A stretch of 8,452 bases of DNA from positions 1-8,452 of the forward strand of contig DAOWDY010000187.1 in NCBI GenBank assembly GCA_030638785.1, read 5' to 3'. Positions 1 to 5,764 of this stretch are shown here, one piece after another. The translations under genes and the position numbers were made by a program. The notes below the pieces were generated by a model that worked only from the letters and a program-made list of their open reading frames with translations, was not told where the DNA came from and did no database searches. Numbering within the stretch: the first letter of the stretch is position 1; each line of letters starts with the position of its first letter. This DNA comes from Candidatus Thorarchaeota archaeon. GTDB taxonomy: Archaea > Asgardarchaeota > Thorarchaeia > Thorarchaeales > Thorarchaeaceae.

Positions 1-189
1 AGGATACACGCCATCGTGAAGTGACATTCCGTCAGGTGTAATCACGAGGTATTGATCACCCTCCTCGGTATGAACTTGGAGGATTTTGCCATGATACCGA
101 CCAACCCATTCAGCTAGGTTCTTCTTGAGGTCATCCTTTGTGTTAACTTGGTGCATAAAAAATTTAAAGAATTCTTGTAGTTGTGACAT
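1..189 (-). CDS. Probable SCP2-like (sterol carrier) domain protein, N-terminal part, cut by the left edge
   Basis: This is the first 63 residues of a protein that continues beyond position 1. The reading frame is open to the edge. The start is ATG at 189, preceded by a strong GGAGGAG ribosome site that lies inside the last codons of the upstream 90-residue gene; only three bases separate that gene's stop from this ATG, so it is the fourth gene of the nitroreductase operon. The visible part has an amphipathic N-terminal helix (residues 1-31) and then a strand-turn-strand pattern around GKILQVHTEEGDQYLVITPDG, which resembles the first strands of SCP2-type domains that bind lipids or acyl groups in a hydrophobic tunnel. 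The family call rests on pattern resemblance only; the C-terminal half that would confirm it is outside the window. Confidence 0.5.
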   Translation of the reverse strand, partial: MSQLQEFFKFFMHQVNTKDDLKKNLAEWVGRYHGKILQVHTEEGDQYLVITPDGMSLHDGVYP

Positions 190-192
190 TTC

Positions 193-465
193 TTACTCCT
201 CCTTCTTCATCCAGTCGTCAATTGCCTCTTGCATAACTGCATCAATTGACGATGCCCAGAAGTTTCCTTTCTTCTTCTTGATTTCAGCCAAGAAGGCTTC
301 GTACTTCTCGTTATCCATTAACACAACGATTCTACCCTTTCGGTCATTGATGAATGCCGAATGTATCATCTTCTTTGTGTTCCAATACTCGTGTTCGATG
401 TCGCCATCCTTGAGTGTTGGATAGAATGGCCATGCACCAGTTGGGTGTTTTCTGAACTTCGCCAT
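193..465 (-). CDS. Small 90-residue protein with WPFxP motif and C-terminal ribbon-helix-helix-like segment
   Basis: I do not recognise a named family. The start is ATG at 465, whose A overlaps the stop of the 85-residue gene (TAATG), with GGAGTGGT upstream as ribosome site. It is therefore translationally coupled in the nitroreductase operon. Residues 1-40 are rich in aromatic and charged residues and include WPFYP at 12-16. Residues 44-88 have the order strand (GRIVVLMD), helix (NEKYEAFLAEIKKKK), turn, helix (ASSIDAVMQEAIDDWM), which is the secondary-structure layout of a ribbon-helix-helix fold. There are no cysteines, no signal peptide and no membrane segment, so it should be a soluble cytoplasmic protein. 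It could be a DNA-binding or dimerisation module, or a small partner of the nitroreductase or the SCP2-like protein; the context favours a partner role but does not prove it. Confidence 0.7.
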   Translation of the reverse strand: MAKFRKHPTGAWPFYPTLKDGDIEHEYWNTKKMIHSAFINDRKGRIVVLMDNEKYEAFLAEIKKKKGNFWASSIDAVMQEAIDDWMKKEE

Positions 466-722
466 TATTTACCACTCCATTTCTTTACTTCGCTGCCAAC
501 AGCTTCCTTGAAGCCTGGACGGAATGGCCACTGAACGGCGTAACGGAATCCCTTGACTCCATCTTCTTCGCCTCCAGACCAGCGTCCTGTATAAACGCGT
601 CCGCCCTTATTGTCAGCAAATTGTTCCATGACAACCATGATAATGCCTTCAACCGTTAGATTAGCTTCTTCAGCTAATTCCTTCAGGTTTGCTAGAGTTG
701 ATTCTTTGAAATCTACTTCCAT
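465..722 (-). CDS. Small 85-residue protein with N-terminal ribbon-helix-helix-like segment and WPFxP motif
   Basis: I do not recognise a named family. I choose ATG at 722: it lies four bases after the nitroreductase stop and has a GGAAGTGAT ribosome site made from the last nitroreductase codons. A longer in-frame start at 776 would overlap the nitroreductase by about 50 bases and is unlikely. Residues 1-36 run strand (MEVDFKES), helix (LANLKELAEEANL), helix (TVEGIIMVVMEQFA), the layout of a ribbon-helix-helix fold. The middle (38-55) is glycine-rich and probably flexible, and the end contains WPFRP at 65-69 followed by a short charged helix. The same WPFxP motif occurs near the N-terminus of the next gene's product, where the helical segment is at the other end. 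It is probably soluble and acts with its operon neighbours. Confidence 0.7.
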   Translation of the reverse strand: MEVDFKESTLANLKELAEEANLTVEGIIMVVMEQFADNKGGRVYTGRWSGGEEDGVKGFRYAVQWPFRPGFKEAVGSEVKKWSGK

Positions 723-726
723 GGTA

Positions 727-1473
727 TCACTTCCTAAATGCAATGCGTCTGTATGGCTTACCCCACCGCTCATCATACATTAGACCTTCAAGTGGAGCTC
801 TGCTTGGGCCAAGTGCCCTTGCAGATACTCTCTGACCAATACAGAAAGCAGTAAGCGGTACCCAGATGGGAGGTATTCCAAGCCTATCACGAATCAGCTG
901 AGCATGCCTGGGATCTGAACAAACTAATGCTTCGTAGCCACAGCCATAACCAAGCTCGGTTGCAGTCAACCACATGTTCTGAACAGCCATTCCGCAAACA
1001 ACTGATCCAAACAACTCGTTTGGATAAATATACCCAGCATCATGCCAAGAATCGCTTGCGCACACAATGATTACAGTATCACTCTTCTCGGGATATCGGA
1101 ATAGCTCACCATCTCTGAGTCTAGCATATACTGCAGCTCGATATGGATCTGCAATGAACCAGTTCCGACCACTTGTTAGTTCAAATGGTGCACCACCAAA
1201 TGCGGTCTGCGCCATTTCCTGAGCTATATCTGCAAGGAATTCCTTTGTTTCTTGATCATCACGTATCACAATGAATCGCATCATGAGCATGTTCTCAGGA
1301 CTGGGCGCATGTCGCGCAGCCTCAAGTATCAGCTCAATGTGCTCATCAGGTATTTTTTCGCCAGTAAACTCTCGAATGGATCGCCTCTCCCGTATCCATC
1401 TCAGGGATTCAAGCTCCTGAGCGGCCTTCGGAGTGTCCTCAGCTTTACCGGACGGTTTTGCATCAGATGCCAT
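727..1473 (-). CDS. Nitroreductase family FMN-dependent oxidoreductase
   Basis: The 248-residue product is a cytoplasmic flavoprotein of the nitroreductase superfamily, which binds FMN at a dimer interface and usually takes electrons from NAD(P)H to reduce nitro groups, quinones or other acceptors. The flavin-phosphate motif RRSIREF is at 30-36, followed by APSPENM at 56-62, the position of the conserved APS-x2-N/Q flavin contact. The family's central helix is visible as GSVVCGMAVQNMWLTATELG at 156-175, and the closing strand PLTAFCIGQ at 206-214. A charged N-terminal extension of about 24 residues precedes the fold. The start is ATG at 1473 with GAGGTG five bases upstream. It is first in a four-gene operon with two small proteins and a probable SCP2-like protein. 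The true substrate cannot be read from the sequence; a role in reducing a lipid-like or hydrophobic compound is inference from the neighbour. Confidence 0.93.
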   Translation of the reverse strand: MASDAKPSGKAEDTPKAAQELESLRWIRERRSIREFTGEKIPDEHIELILEAARHAPSPENMLMMRFIVIRDDQETKEFLADIAQEMAQTAFGGAPFELTSGRNWFIADPYRAAVYARLRDGELFRYPEKSDTVIIVCASDSWHDAGYIYPNELFGSVVCGMAVQNMWLTATELGYGCGYEALVCSDPRHAQLIRDRLGIPPIWVPLTAFCIGQRVSARALGPSRAPLEGLMYDERWGKPYRRIAFRK

Positions 1474-1523
1474 TTGTACACCTCATTTATTGTTGAGCAA
1501 TACATCAAAGAGTGAAGTATCTA

Positions 1524-1540
1524 GCATAAATCCTTTCCGA
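1524..1540 (-). promoter_or_regulatory. Possible archaeal promoter (BRE plus TATA-like box) of the nitroreductase operon
   Basis: On the minus strand the sequence reads GGAAAGGATTTATGC: a purine-rich BRE-like stretch followed by an ATTTATGC box at 1531-1524. A start of transcription about 25 bases downstream would fall near 1500 and give a leader of roughly 27 bases that contains the GAGGTG ribosome site (1484-1479). Placement is by pattern and spacing only. Confidence 0.4.
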
Positions 1541-1575
1541 GAAGCCGCCGATTTAAGACGAAAAGTATTGAAGAC

Positions 1576-1600
1576 GACGAATCACGAACTCTTATTCGTC
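1576..1600 (-). terminator. Inverted repeat across the stop codon of the LIM-like membrane protein gene, possible terminator
   Basis: A perfect 7-base inverted repeat, GACGAAT (minus strand 1600-1594) and ATTCGTC (1582-1576), is separated by 11 bases. The left arm contains the last codons and the first base of the stop. A short T-rich stretch (ACTTTT, 1566-1561) follows. It may help to end transcription before the nitroreductase promoter, but the stem is short. Confidence 0.3.
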
Positions 1601-2338
1601 AAGTGAAACGTCTCTCCAAGTATTCGGCACTCCTGCATTAAGAAATAGAATCGTTACGGCAGATAACTCGACAACGATGTTTATGGGTGTCGCAGGAGCG
1701 AGTGCAATCAGGCCTATGAAAATCACAGCGAGTACACGATTGAAATTGCCTGAACCTATTGTTCCCTCCAGCATCACAACTTCGATTGCAGTTACGAGCA
1801 TTAGGAGAGCTAGTGATCCGTATGAAAGGAATAGTATCAAGTAAACTCCTGGAACTGCCAATGGAATTAACTGTCCAGTGTCCAGGCTATAGTAAGCTGG
1901 GTCAAAACCATTCGTCAGTAATAATGCTCCAACAATAGCATGGCATATTGCACTTACAATGGAAAAGAGAGCAAGAACCACGCCCATGTTGTGGTAATAT
2001 CGAGAGTAGAATCCATAGAATCCTATGCTTTGGAAGGCTAAACCTGCTGCCATCCCAAGAAATGGGATAGCTATTGGCCAAGGATTCAGAATAGGCACAT
2101 ACTCCAATGACATGACAAAAAGGGTGAGAGTCAGTAGAATACCGATTGGTGCTCCCAGACTCCCAATCCAGAACGGCTTCTTATCGAATTTATCTACATT
2201 CTTTTCAATGCTCTCAGCTGCACATTCCGTGTGGCACCACCAGCCTTGGTACTTCACCTTATCTCGACCTTTGAGAAGCTCACCACACAACATGCATGTT
2301 GCAATACCATCCTCAGGATTCTTAGGCCTTGTTTCCAT
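1592..2338 (-). CDS. Membrane protein with N-terminal LIM-like half zinc finger and about six transmembrane segments
   Basis: The 248-residue product has two parts. Residues 15-39 contain C15-x2-C18, then a basic linker, a WWC and H36-x2-C39; this C-x2-C-x17-H-x2-C spacing is that of one zinc-binding half of a LIM domain or a similar treble-clef finger. After a lysine-rich linker (45-54) come strongly hydrophobic stretches at about 57-79, 86-112, 116-141, 157-190, 201-217 and 219-237, so about six membrane helices. The finger probably faces the cytoplasm because the basic linker precedes the first helix (positive-inside rule). I choose ATG at 2338, four bases after GAGGTGG; the TTG one codon upstream is too close to that site. 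It stands alone between two gaps. I do not recognise the membrane domain; a sensor, scaffold or protein-binding anchor is possible. Confidence 0.85.
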   Translation of the reverse strand: METRPKNPEDGIATCMLCGELLKGRDKVKYQGWWCHTECAAESIEKNVDKFDKKPFWIGSLGAPIGILLTLTLFVMSLEYVPILNPWPIAIPFLGMAAGLAFQSIGFYGFYSRYYHNMGVVLALFSIVSAICHAIVGALLLTNGFDPAYYSLDTGQLIPLAVPGVYLILFLSYGSLALLMLVTAIEVVMLEGTIGSGNFNRVLAVIFIGLIALAPATPINIVVELSAVTILFLNAGVPNTWRDVSLDE

Positions 2339-2380
2339 CAAACCACCTCATCTACTACGAAATATCTCAATAATCACCTC
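2338..2380 (-). promoter_or_regulatory. Possible 10-codon leader frame with its own ribosome site, overlapping the membrane protein start
   Basis: On the minus strand GAGGTGAT (2380-2373), a full match to the archaeal anti-SD, precedes TTG at 2370 by two bases. The frame runs ten codons and stops at 2340-2338 as TGATG, sharing bases with the main ATG. A TATA-like box centred at 2388 would start transcription near 2362, downstream of this site, so either the promoter is elsewhere or the leader frame is chance. Confidence 0.2.
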
Positions 2381-2384
2381 TCAT

Positions 2385-2391
2385 GATATAA
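2385..2391 (-). promoter_or_regulatory. TATA-like box for the membrane protein gene, possibly bidirectional
   Basis: The minus strand reads TTATATC, about 47-53 bases before the ATG at 2338, which would leave a leader of about 24 bases with the GAGGTGG site. The plus strand of the same bases reads GATATAA and could direct transcription towards 2411 and beyond. The call is by pattern only. Confidence 0.35.
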
Positions 2392-2410
2392 GAAAAGGGT
2401 TTGCAACGAA

Positions 2411-2605
2411 CAATACTCCACAACAGCTCTGGGTATTGTCTCAGTGGCACCTGCGTAGTGGGTCAGTAATAGCTCAACCATACAAGCTAACTTATGGAGG
2501 ATTATCAAGGGTGGGTTTGGAGCTCACAGATACTCTCCCGGCATGTGTGGGTTCCAGCTTAATTCTAAGAGTAGGAGCACCCCTGCTCCTCTCACCAAAT
2601 TTCTG
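2411..2605 (+). ncRNA. Possible small RNA bracketed by two hairpins
   Basis: A plus-strand TATA-like GATATAAG at 2385-2392 would place a transcription start near 2412. A hairpin with an 8-pair stem (2411-2418 with 2431-2438, one G-U pair, 12-base loop) starts there. About 130 bases on is a compact stem, 2573-2579 with 2584-2590 around a CCCC loop, lengthened by three pairs (2569-2571 with 2591-2593) past one bulged T, and followed by AAATTTCTGTT. The layout suits a promoter, structured RNA and terminator of about 180-190 bases. I match it to no known RNA family, and it could simply be untranscribed spacer or a long leader of the RHH gene. Confidence 0.25.
2569..2593 (+). terminator. Strong GC-rich hairpin in the intergenic region
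   Basis: Seven perfect pairs (AGGAGCA with TGCTCCT) close a four-base CCCC loop, and three further pairs extend the stem across a single bulged T. A/T-rich sequence follows on the plus strand (AAATTTCTGTT), without a clean T-run. No plus-strand protein gene precedes it, so it either ends a non-coding transcript or serves another structural role. Confidence 0.35.
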
Positions 2606-2687
2606 TTAAAGATCAAGATTCTATTCTCTATTGTAACGGCAACCATGTAATGATTCTCAAAGTATTGATGATTTGAATATCGATTGA

Positions 2688-2743
2688 GTATTACCAACTA
2701 TGATATTCATGTATTACCCACGTAGTATCAAGCGAATACCACC
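2688..2743 (+). repeat. Direct repeats GTATTACC upstream of the RHH gene, candidate operator
   Basis: GTATTACCAAC at 2688 and GTATTACCCAC at 2711 are 23 bases apart, and a weaker copy, GAATACCACC, follows at 2734, about 22 bases further on. Spacing of two helical turns would place the copies on one face of the DNA, as in operators bound by ribbon-helix-helix dimers. A 7-base inverted repeat, GAATATC at 2675 and GATATTC at 2702, overlaps the first copy. The adjacent gene encodes such a regulator, so autoregulation is the natural reading, but it is inference. Confidence 0.35.
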
Positions 2744-2794
2744 ATAACCTGTGGGAACATACTCGCTGTTTGAGAGATATGTGGTGATAAAAGA

Positions 2795-2935
2795 ATGAAG
2801 CTGGTAACTCTGCATGTTCCTGAAACCTACATTGATGGCCTAGAGAAGTTGGTAGAGAGTAATCTATATCCAAATAGATCAGAGGCTATTAGAATAGCAA
2901 TCAGGGACCTACTAAAGAAAGAACTCTGGGGTTAG
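2795..2935 (+). CDS. Small ribbon-helix-helix (CopG-like) transcriptional regulator, 46 residues
   Basis: A complete 46-residue protein. Residues 1-8 (MKLVTLHV) form the DNA-contacting strand, PETYIDGLEKLVES is the first helix, YPNRSEAIRIAIRDLLKKEL gives the turn and second helix. The N/S-RSEAIR turn motif is the hallmark of CopG/MetJ/Arc-type regulators, which bind DNA as dimers of dimers through the paired N-terminal strands. The start is ATG at 2795, with GGTGAT (2783-2788) six bases upstream. The whole product is the DNA-binding fold, with no sensor or effector domain, as is common in archaea. No toxin gene overlaps or follows on the same strand within 140 bases, so a toxin-antitoxin role is unsupported. 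Likely targets are its own promoter repeats (2688-2743) or the paralogous genes downstream. Confidence 0.9.
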   Translation: MKLVTLHVPETYIDGLEKLVESNLYPNRSEAIRIAIRDLLKKELWG

Positions 2936-2960
2936 GGAGTAGTCGATTGCGACTCCTCTC
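2935..2960 (+). terminator. Hairpin directly after the RHH gene, probable terminator
   Basis: The stem pairs AGTCG (2941-2945) with CGACT (2950-2954) around ATTG and continues for five more pairs (2935-2939 with 2956-2960, one G-U) beyond a single mismatch. It begins at the last base of the TAG stop. No T-run follows at once, though TTTTT occurs at about 2998-3002, so it may end transcription or stabilise the 3' end. Confidence 0.4.
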
Positions 2961-3082
2961 CCAGAGTGGCATATCCAACATACCTTAATCAATAGAATTT
3001 TTGCCGAAATAGTGAGTGTCGACTCCATTCCCTATCATTCAATTTGGAGAGCGGGCACAGTCACAGAATCAAGGTAATTTCA

Positions 3083-4063
3083 ATGATGCCGAGCTCTGCA
3101 ATAATTCAAGGCTTCAATGACCATCGCATTCGTTTGGTCCGAGGATGCCCTTGTATGAAAGAGTTTGGTGATGAAAGGGTATGCATCAATAATGACGATG
3201 TGCTACCCGTCAAATCACTGTCTTTAGATCCCATGTTCTTTGCTCAACTTTGTTCAGTGGACGAGCTCCACGATTTCAAAAGCGATCGAGAGGATATGTG
3301 TTATTCTTTGATCAACCTTGATGTAGATTCTGACAATGCTTATTGTATTAGTCAAAATCGAGAAATCCGAATTAACAAGAAGGCTATAAGAGCGACAAAC
3401 ATAGAGGAAGCATTGGATTTTGCCATTAGTTCAGATATGAGCGGAAATGAAGCAATTTGCTCTTCATGCCTTTACAAGTATCTGGTTACTCTGACGGACC
3501 TCTTTGAAGGACTACTCTCCGAAGCAGAAAGAGGCGATGTGATTCTTAGCTATTCTCGAGAACTGATAAACAGTATAGCAACTGAACTGAGTCAGGATGT
3601 TATCATTCACAACGGCAATCACTTGCGCTCAGAAAGAGAAATCATTGAAACTCAAATCACGAATCTTGCGGATGAAAGAATCAAATTAAGCGGAATTTCA
3701 TTAGAAACATCTTCTCCTGAAATCAAGGGTAACTTTGATGTCCTTGTACGCATCCACAAGACTCTCTCTAGACTGGAATCTATCTTTCTTTTCCAAGTCC
3801 TGTCACTACAAGAAGCTGATGATGAGCTCACTGCACTAACACTCCTAAAGTTCATGGTAGAAACTGCAGATCGAATTCTATCGACGCATGATGCTATTCG
3901 TTCACAGAGAGTATCTCTCATCGAGTTGGGAATAAGTATCAATACTGTGGATACTTTACTTAACGAGAGAGAAAACCATCATAGAAATGCCGAAAAGAGA
4001 TTCCGAAATTTACTCTCTCTACTGTCCCAGGTGAACAGTAGGCCCTCACAAAAAGCGATATAA
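3083..4063 (+). CDS. Cysteine-rich two-domain protein, first copy of a tandem paralogous pair
   Basis: I do not recognise this family. The chosen start is ATG at 3083 (326 residues): AAGGT lies at 3071-3075, seven bases before it, whereas an in-frame TTG at 3044 has no ribosome site. The paralog downstream also aligns from about this point. The N-terminal half (about 1-135) has seven cysteines shared with the paralog: C22-P-C24, C34, C73 before Tyr, C88 in YCIS, and C126-x2-C129 in ICSSCLYK; C57 is not shared. The pattern suits one or two zinc sites or an Fe-S cluster. The rest (about 136-326) is almost entirely amphipathic helix with long leucine/isoleucine repeats, probably a helical bundle or coiled coil. 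There is no signal peptide or membrane segment. The gene stands 147 bases after the RHH regulator and 73 bases before its paralog, so it may be regulated by the former. Confidence 0.85.
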   Translation: MMPSSAIIQGFNDHRIRLVRGCPCMKEFGDERVCINNDDVLPVKSLSLDPMFFAQLCSVDELHDFKSDREDMCYSLINLDVDSDNAYCISQNREIRINKKAIRATNIEEALDFAISSDMSGNEAICSSCLYKYLVTLTDLFEGLLSEAERGDVILSYSRELINSIATELSQDVIIHNGNHLRSEREIIETQITNLADERIKLSGISLETSSPEIKGNFDVLVRIHKTLSRLESIFLFQVLSLQEADDELTALTLLKFMVETADRILSTHDAIRSQRVSLIELGISINTVDTLLNERENHHRNAEKRFRNLLSLLSQVNSRPSQKAI

Positions 4064-4136
4064 CCTCTAAAGTTGCTTGTTTCTTGTTGCTTTGCCCAAA
4101 TTCAATTGAGTTTTGGAGTTTTTGGAGCCCTTTGAG

Positions 4137-5111
4137 ATGGATGTGCTAGGACGCGACAGTGAAGTCAGCCAAGGATCAATCCGTGTTGTGAGAGGTTGTC
4201 CCTGTTACAAGGTCTTTGGGAACGAACGACTTTGCGTGAATGACGATGAAGTATTAGAAGTCGAGGTCATTGAAATCGATCCCTCACTTTTTGCGTTCAA
4301 TACAGACAAAGAAAGCATGGTGAAAGAACAGGCTCAGGAAAACAACATCTGCTATGCAGCAATCTATGTCAATAATCCAGATAATAGAGTATACTGTATC
4401 TCGCAGGGTTGGTTCCTTCGAATTCATGGAAAGGATGTACCAGGAAATGACCTAGAGGACGCTCTTCAATTTCTATCCACCAAAGACCTCACAGACAGTG
4501 CAGAAATTTGCAGTGAGTGCCTTTACAAGTTCATTCTGACTTTAGGTGACTCGTTCGCCGATTTGATGACCAGGAAAGAAAAGACAGATGAGGTCAAGAA
4601 GTACGTTGACAAATTCTCACTGATGATTGCAATAAAACACAGTGAGATGGACGATATGATAAATCTCATCGGCACGGAAGATGAAATTGACGAGGGCGTA
4701 GACCATTTCGCGTTTTTGCGCGGATATCTTGTTCAACTTCTCGAACAACAGCATTCGTGGCAAGAACTTGTACAGGATTTGGAGAAGAGCAAAGCAGAGG
4801 ACTGGATTATTGACTTGGTGACCAAGAGAGAGAAACTTGCACGTCTTGAGTTTCAGTTCTATAGTCAGACACTTCAACTCAGAGATATTGCGGATTTCCA
4901 TCTTATGATTAAGATGCTTGGATTTGTGCTAAAATCCTCCGCTGAGATACTTACAATCAATGAGGCCATCCATGATATCATCAGATCCAAAGAGTTCATC
5001 AAGGTCGTTGAACAGGATGATCGCTTAGTACATCTCTCATCATATGGAAGTAAGTCCAGAACAGTTGAGCACAACTTTGGGAATATACTGCAGATACTCA
5101 GCAGGCTATAG
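4137..5111 (+). CDS. Cysteine-rich two-domain protein, second copy of a tandem paralogous pair
   Basis: I do not recognise this family. The start is taken as ATG at 4137 (324 residues), with GGAG at 4124-4127 nine bases upstream; TTG codons at 4113 and 4122 are in frame and cannot be excluded. Cysteines C21-P-C23, C33, C72, C87 and C125-x2-C128 align with those of the first copy with a constant offset of one residue and no net gap. Shared blocks include VRGCPC, FG-x-ER-x-C, DP-x2-F, YCIS and IC-S-x-CLYK. The helical C-terminal half is more diverged, though RLE-x2-F-x3-QxLxL and IL-x4-AI (about 230-275) are kept. It is probably cytoplasmic. The 73-base gap to the first copy is T-rich and shows no clear TATA box or strong hairpin, so one message for both is likely. 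It converges on the YkgJ gene downstream. Confidence 0.85.
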   Translation: MDVLGRDSEVSQGSIRVVRGCPCYKVFGNERLCVNDDEVLEVEVIEIDPSLFAFNTDKESMVKEQAQENNICYAAIYVNNPDNRVYCISQGWFLRIHGKDVPGNDLEDALQFLSTKDLTDSAEICSECLYKFILTLGDSFADLMTRKEKTDEVKKYVDKFSLMIAIKHSEMDDMINLIGTEDEIDEGVDHFAFLRGYLVQLLEQQHSWQELVQDLEKSKAEDWIIDLVTKREKLARLEFQFYSQTLQLRDIADFHLMIKMLGFVLKSSAEILTINEAIHDIIRSKEFIKVVEQDDRLVHLSSYGSKSRTVEHNFGNILQILSRL

Positions 5112-5177
5112 TATCGATTTATAATCCACAATAAGATCGACCTAAATCATCTACATTTCCATCGCGAGTCAATGTTT

Positions 5178-5753
5178 TCAAACGATGAAACGAATGTCCG
5201 ACAAGATTATTGTCAACAGGTTCTCCGCGATTTGAGGTCCCTGTGAGCTGTTCCATTCTTCTGAGAACTCACGGTATATCTCTAGGTCTTCTAGGACACG
5301 TTGCGCTGTTTCTAACAAATCCGATTCGTTGACAACAGGACCCGTACCAATCCCTGGACAAATCTCTTTCATAGCACTTAGTCCCCAATTGATTCCGTCG
5401 GTATCCTTTTTGAATACAAAAGGAAAAGAAGCACAGGCACCGGGTCGTATCTCGTGAATCATACACAAATCGTCCTTTAGGAAGATACAGTCACCCTCAT
5501 CATTCTTCTTCAGGGCGATGATAGACAGACCATTTTCTGTAATTGTTTGAGGTATATGCTTTAGTCCTTCCGGGATAGATTCACCATCTATTGGAACGTA
5601 GAAATCAATAGCTCGTAGCATGTGTTCGGCAGAGATGCCGAGGGACACTGAAATCTTAGTTATATCGCGCCCTGTAAGTGTAACGAGTAGATCCTTTTTC
5701 TTACAACAAGCTCCGCATTTTATGCACTCAAACTGCACATCAGCAGAGCCCAA
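5178..5753 (-). CDS. YkgJ-family CxxCxxCC protein, putative Zn or Fe-S cluster binding
   Basis: The 191-residue product belongs to the YkgJ/UPF0153 family, whose members carry eight or so cysteines thought to hold an Fe-S cluster or zinc; the biochemical role is unsettled. The defining motif C10-x2-C13-G-x-C16-C17 is at the N-terminus. C89 and C97 follow, then IRPGACASFPF (102-112, with C107), and C132 in a CPGIGTG motif. The start is TTG at 5753: AGGTGA (5766-5761) sits seven bases upstream and overlaps the aminotransferase stop, and no in-frame ATG exists nearby. This overlap indicates translation coupled to the aminotransferase. The far end converges on the second cysteine-rich gene, 66 bases away. 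A link to modification or maturation of the aminotransferase is possible but only contextual. Confidence 0.9.
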   Translation of the reverse strand: MGSADVQFECIKCGACCKKKDLLVTLTGRDITKISVSLGISAEHMLRAIDFYVPIDGESIPEGLKHIPQTITENGLSIIALKKNDEGDCIFLKDDLCMIHEIRPGACASFPFVFKKDTDGINWGLSAMKEICPGIGTGPVVNESDLLETAQRVLEDLEIYREFSEEWNSSQGPQIAENLLTIILSDIRFIV

Positions 5754-5764
5754 ATTCCAGTCAC

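Larger units (their letters stand above)
2339..2794. other. Long intergenic region between the LIM-like membrane gene and the RHH regulator
   Basis: No protein-coding frame here has both a ribosome site and a recognisable product. What the stretch holds: a TATA-like box near 2388 that can be read on both strands; a hairpin at 2411-2438; a strong GC-rich hairpin at 2569-2593; inverted repeats at 2647-2694 and 2675-2708; and direct repeats of GTATTACC at 2688 and 2711 with a weaker third copy near 2733. I looked for tRNA arms and for SRP, 5S and RNase P motifs and saw none. Confidence 0.6.

Noticed and set aside
465..776. Longer 103-residue version of the 85-residue protein, starting at 776
   Set aside because: It would overlap the nitroreductase by 50 bases and ignores the well-placed ATG with a ribosome site at 722.
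2488..2570. A 22-codon ATG frame on the plus strand in the intergenic region
   Set aside because: No ribosome site precedes it and its composition is not protein-like.
2025..2609. Long plus-strand open frame opposite the membrane protein gene and into the gap
   Set aside because: It is mostly the antisense of a well-supported gene, has no ribosome site and gives a product without recognisable features.
2395..2610. tRNA, 5S, SRP RNA or RNase P RNA in the long gap
   Set aside because: The GGTTCCAGC stretch lacks a proper T-arm, and none of the conserved motifs or overall pairings of these RNAs could be found.
2795..2935. RHH protein as the antitoxin of a toxin-antitoxin pair
   Set aside because: No small toxin-like gene overlaps or follows it on the same strand; a hairpin and a gap of about 145 bases follow.
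3652..3942. Minus-strand frame inside the first cysteine-rich gene
   Set aside because: It is the antisense of a gene supported by its paralog, and its serine/arginine-rich composition is typical of a shadow frame.
5114..5140. Weak hairpin (TCGATTT with AGATCGA) after the second cysteine-rich gene as terminator
   Set aside because: The stem has seven pairs with one G-U, a 13-base loop and no T-run; too weak to call.
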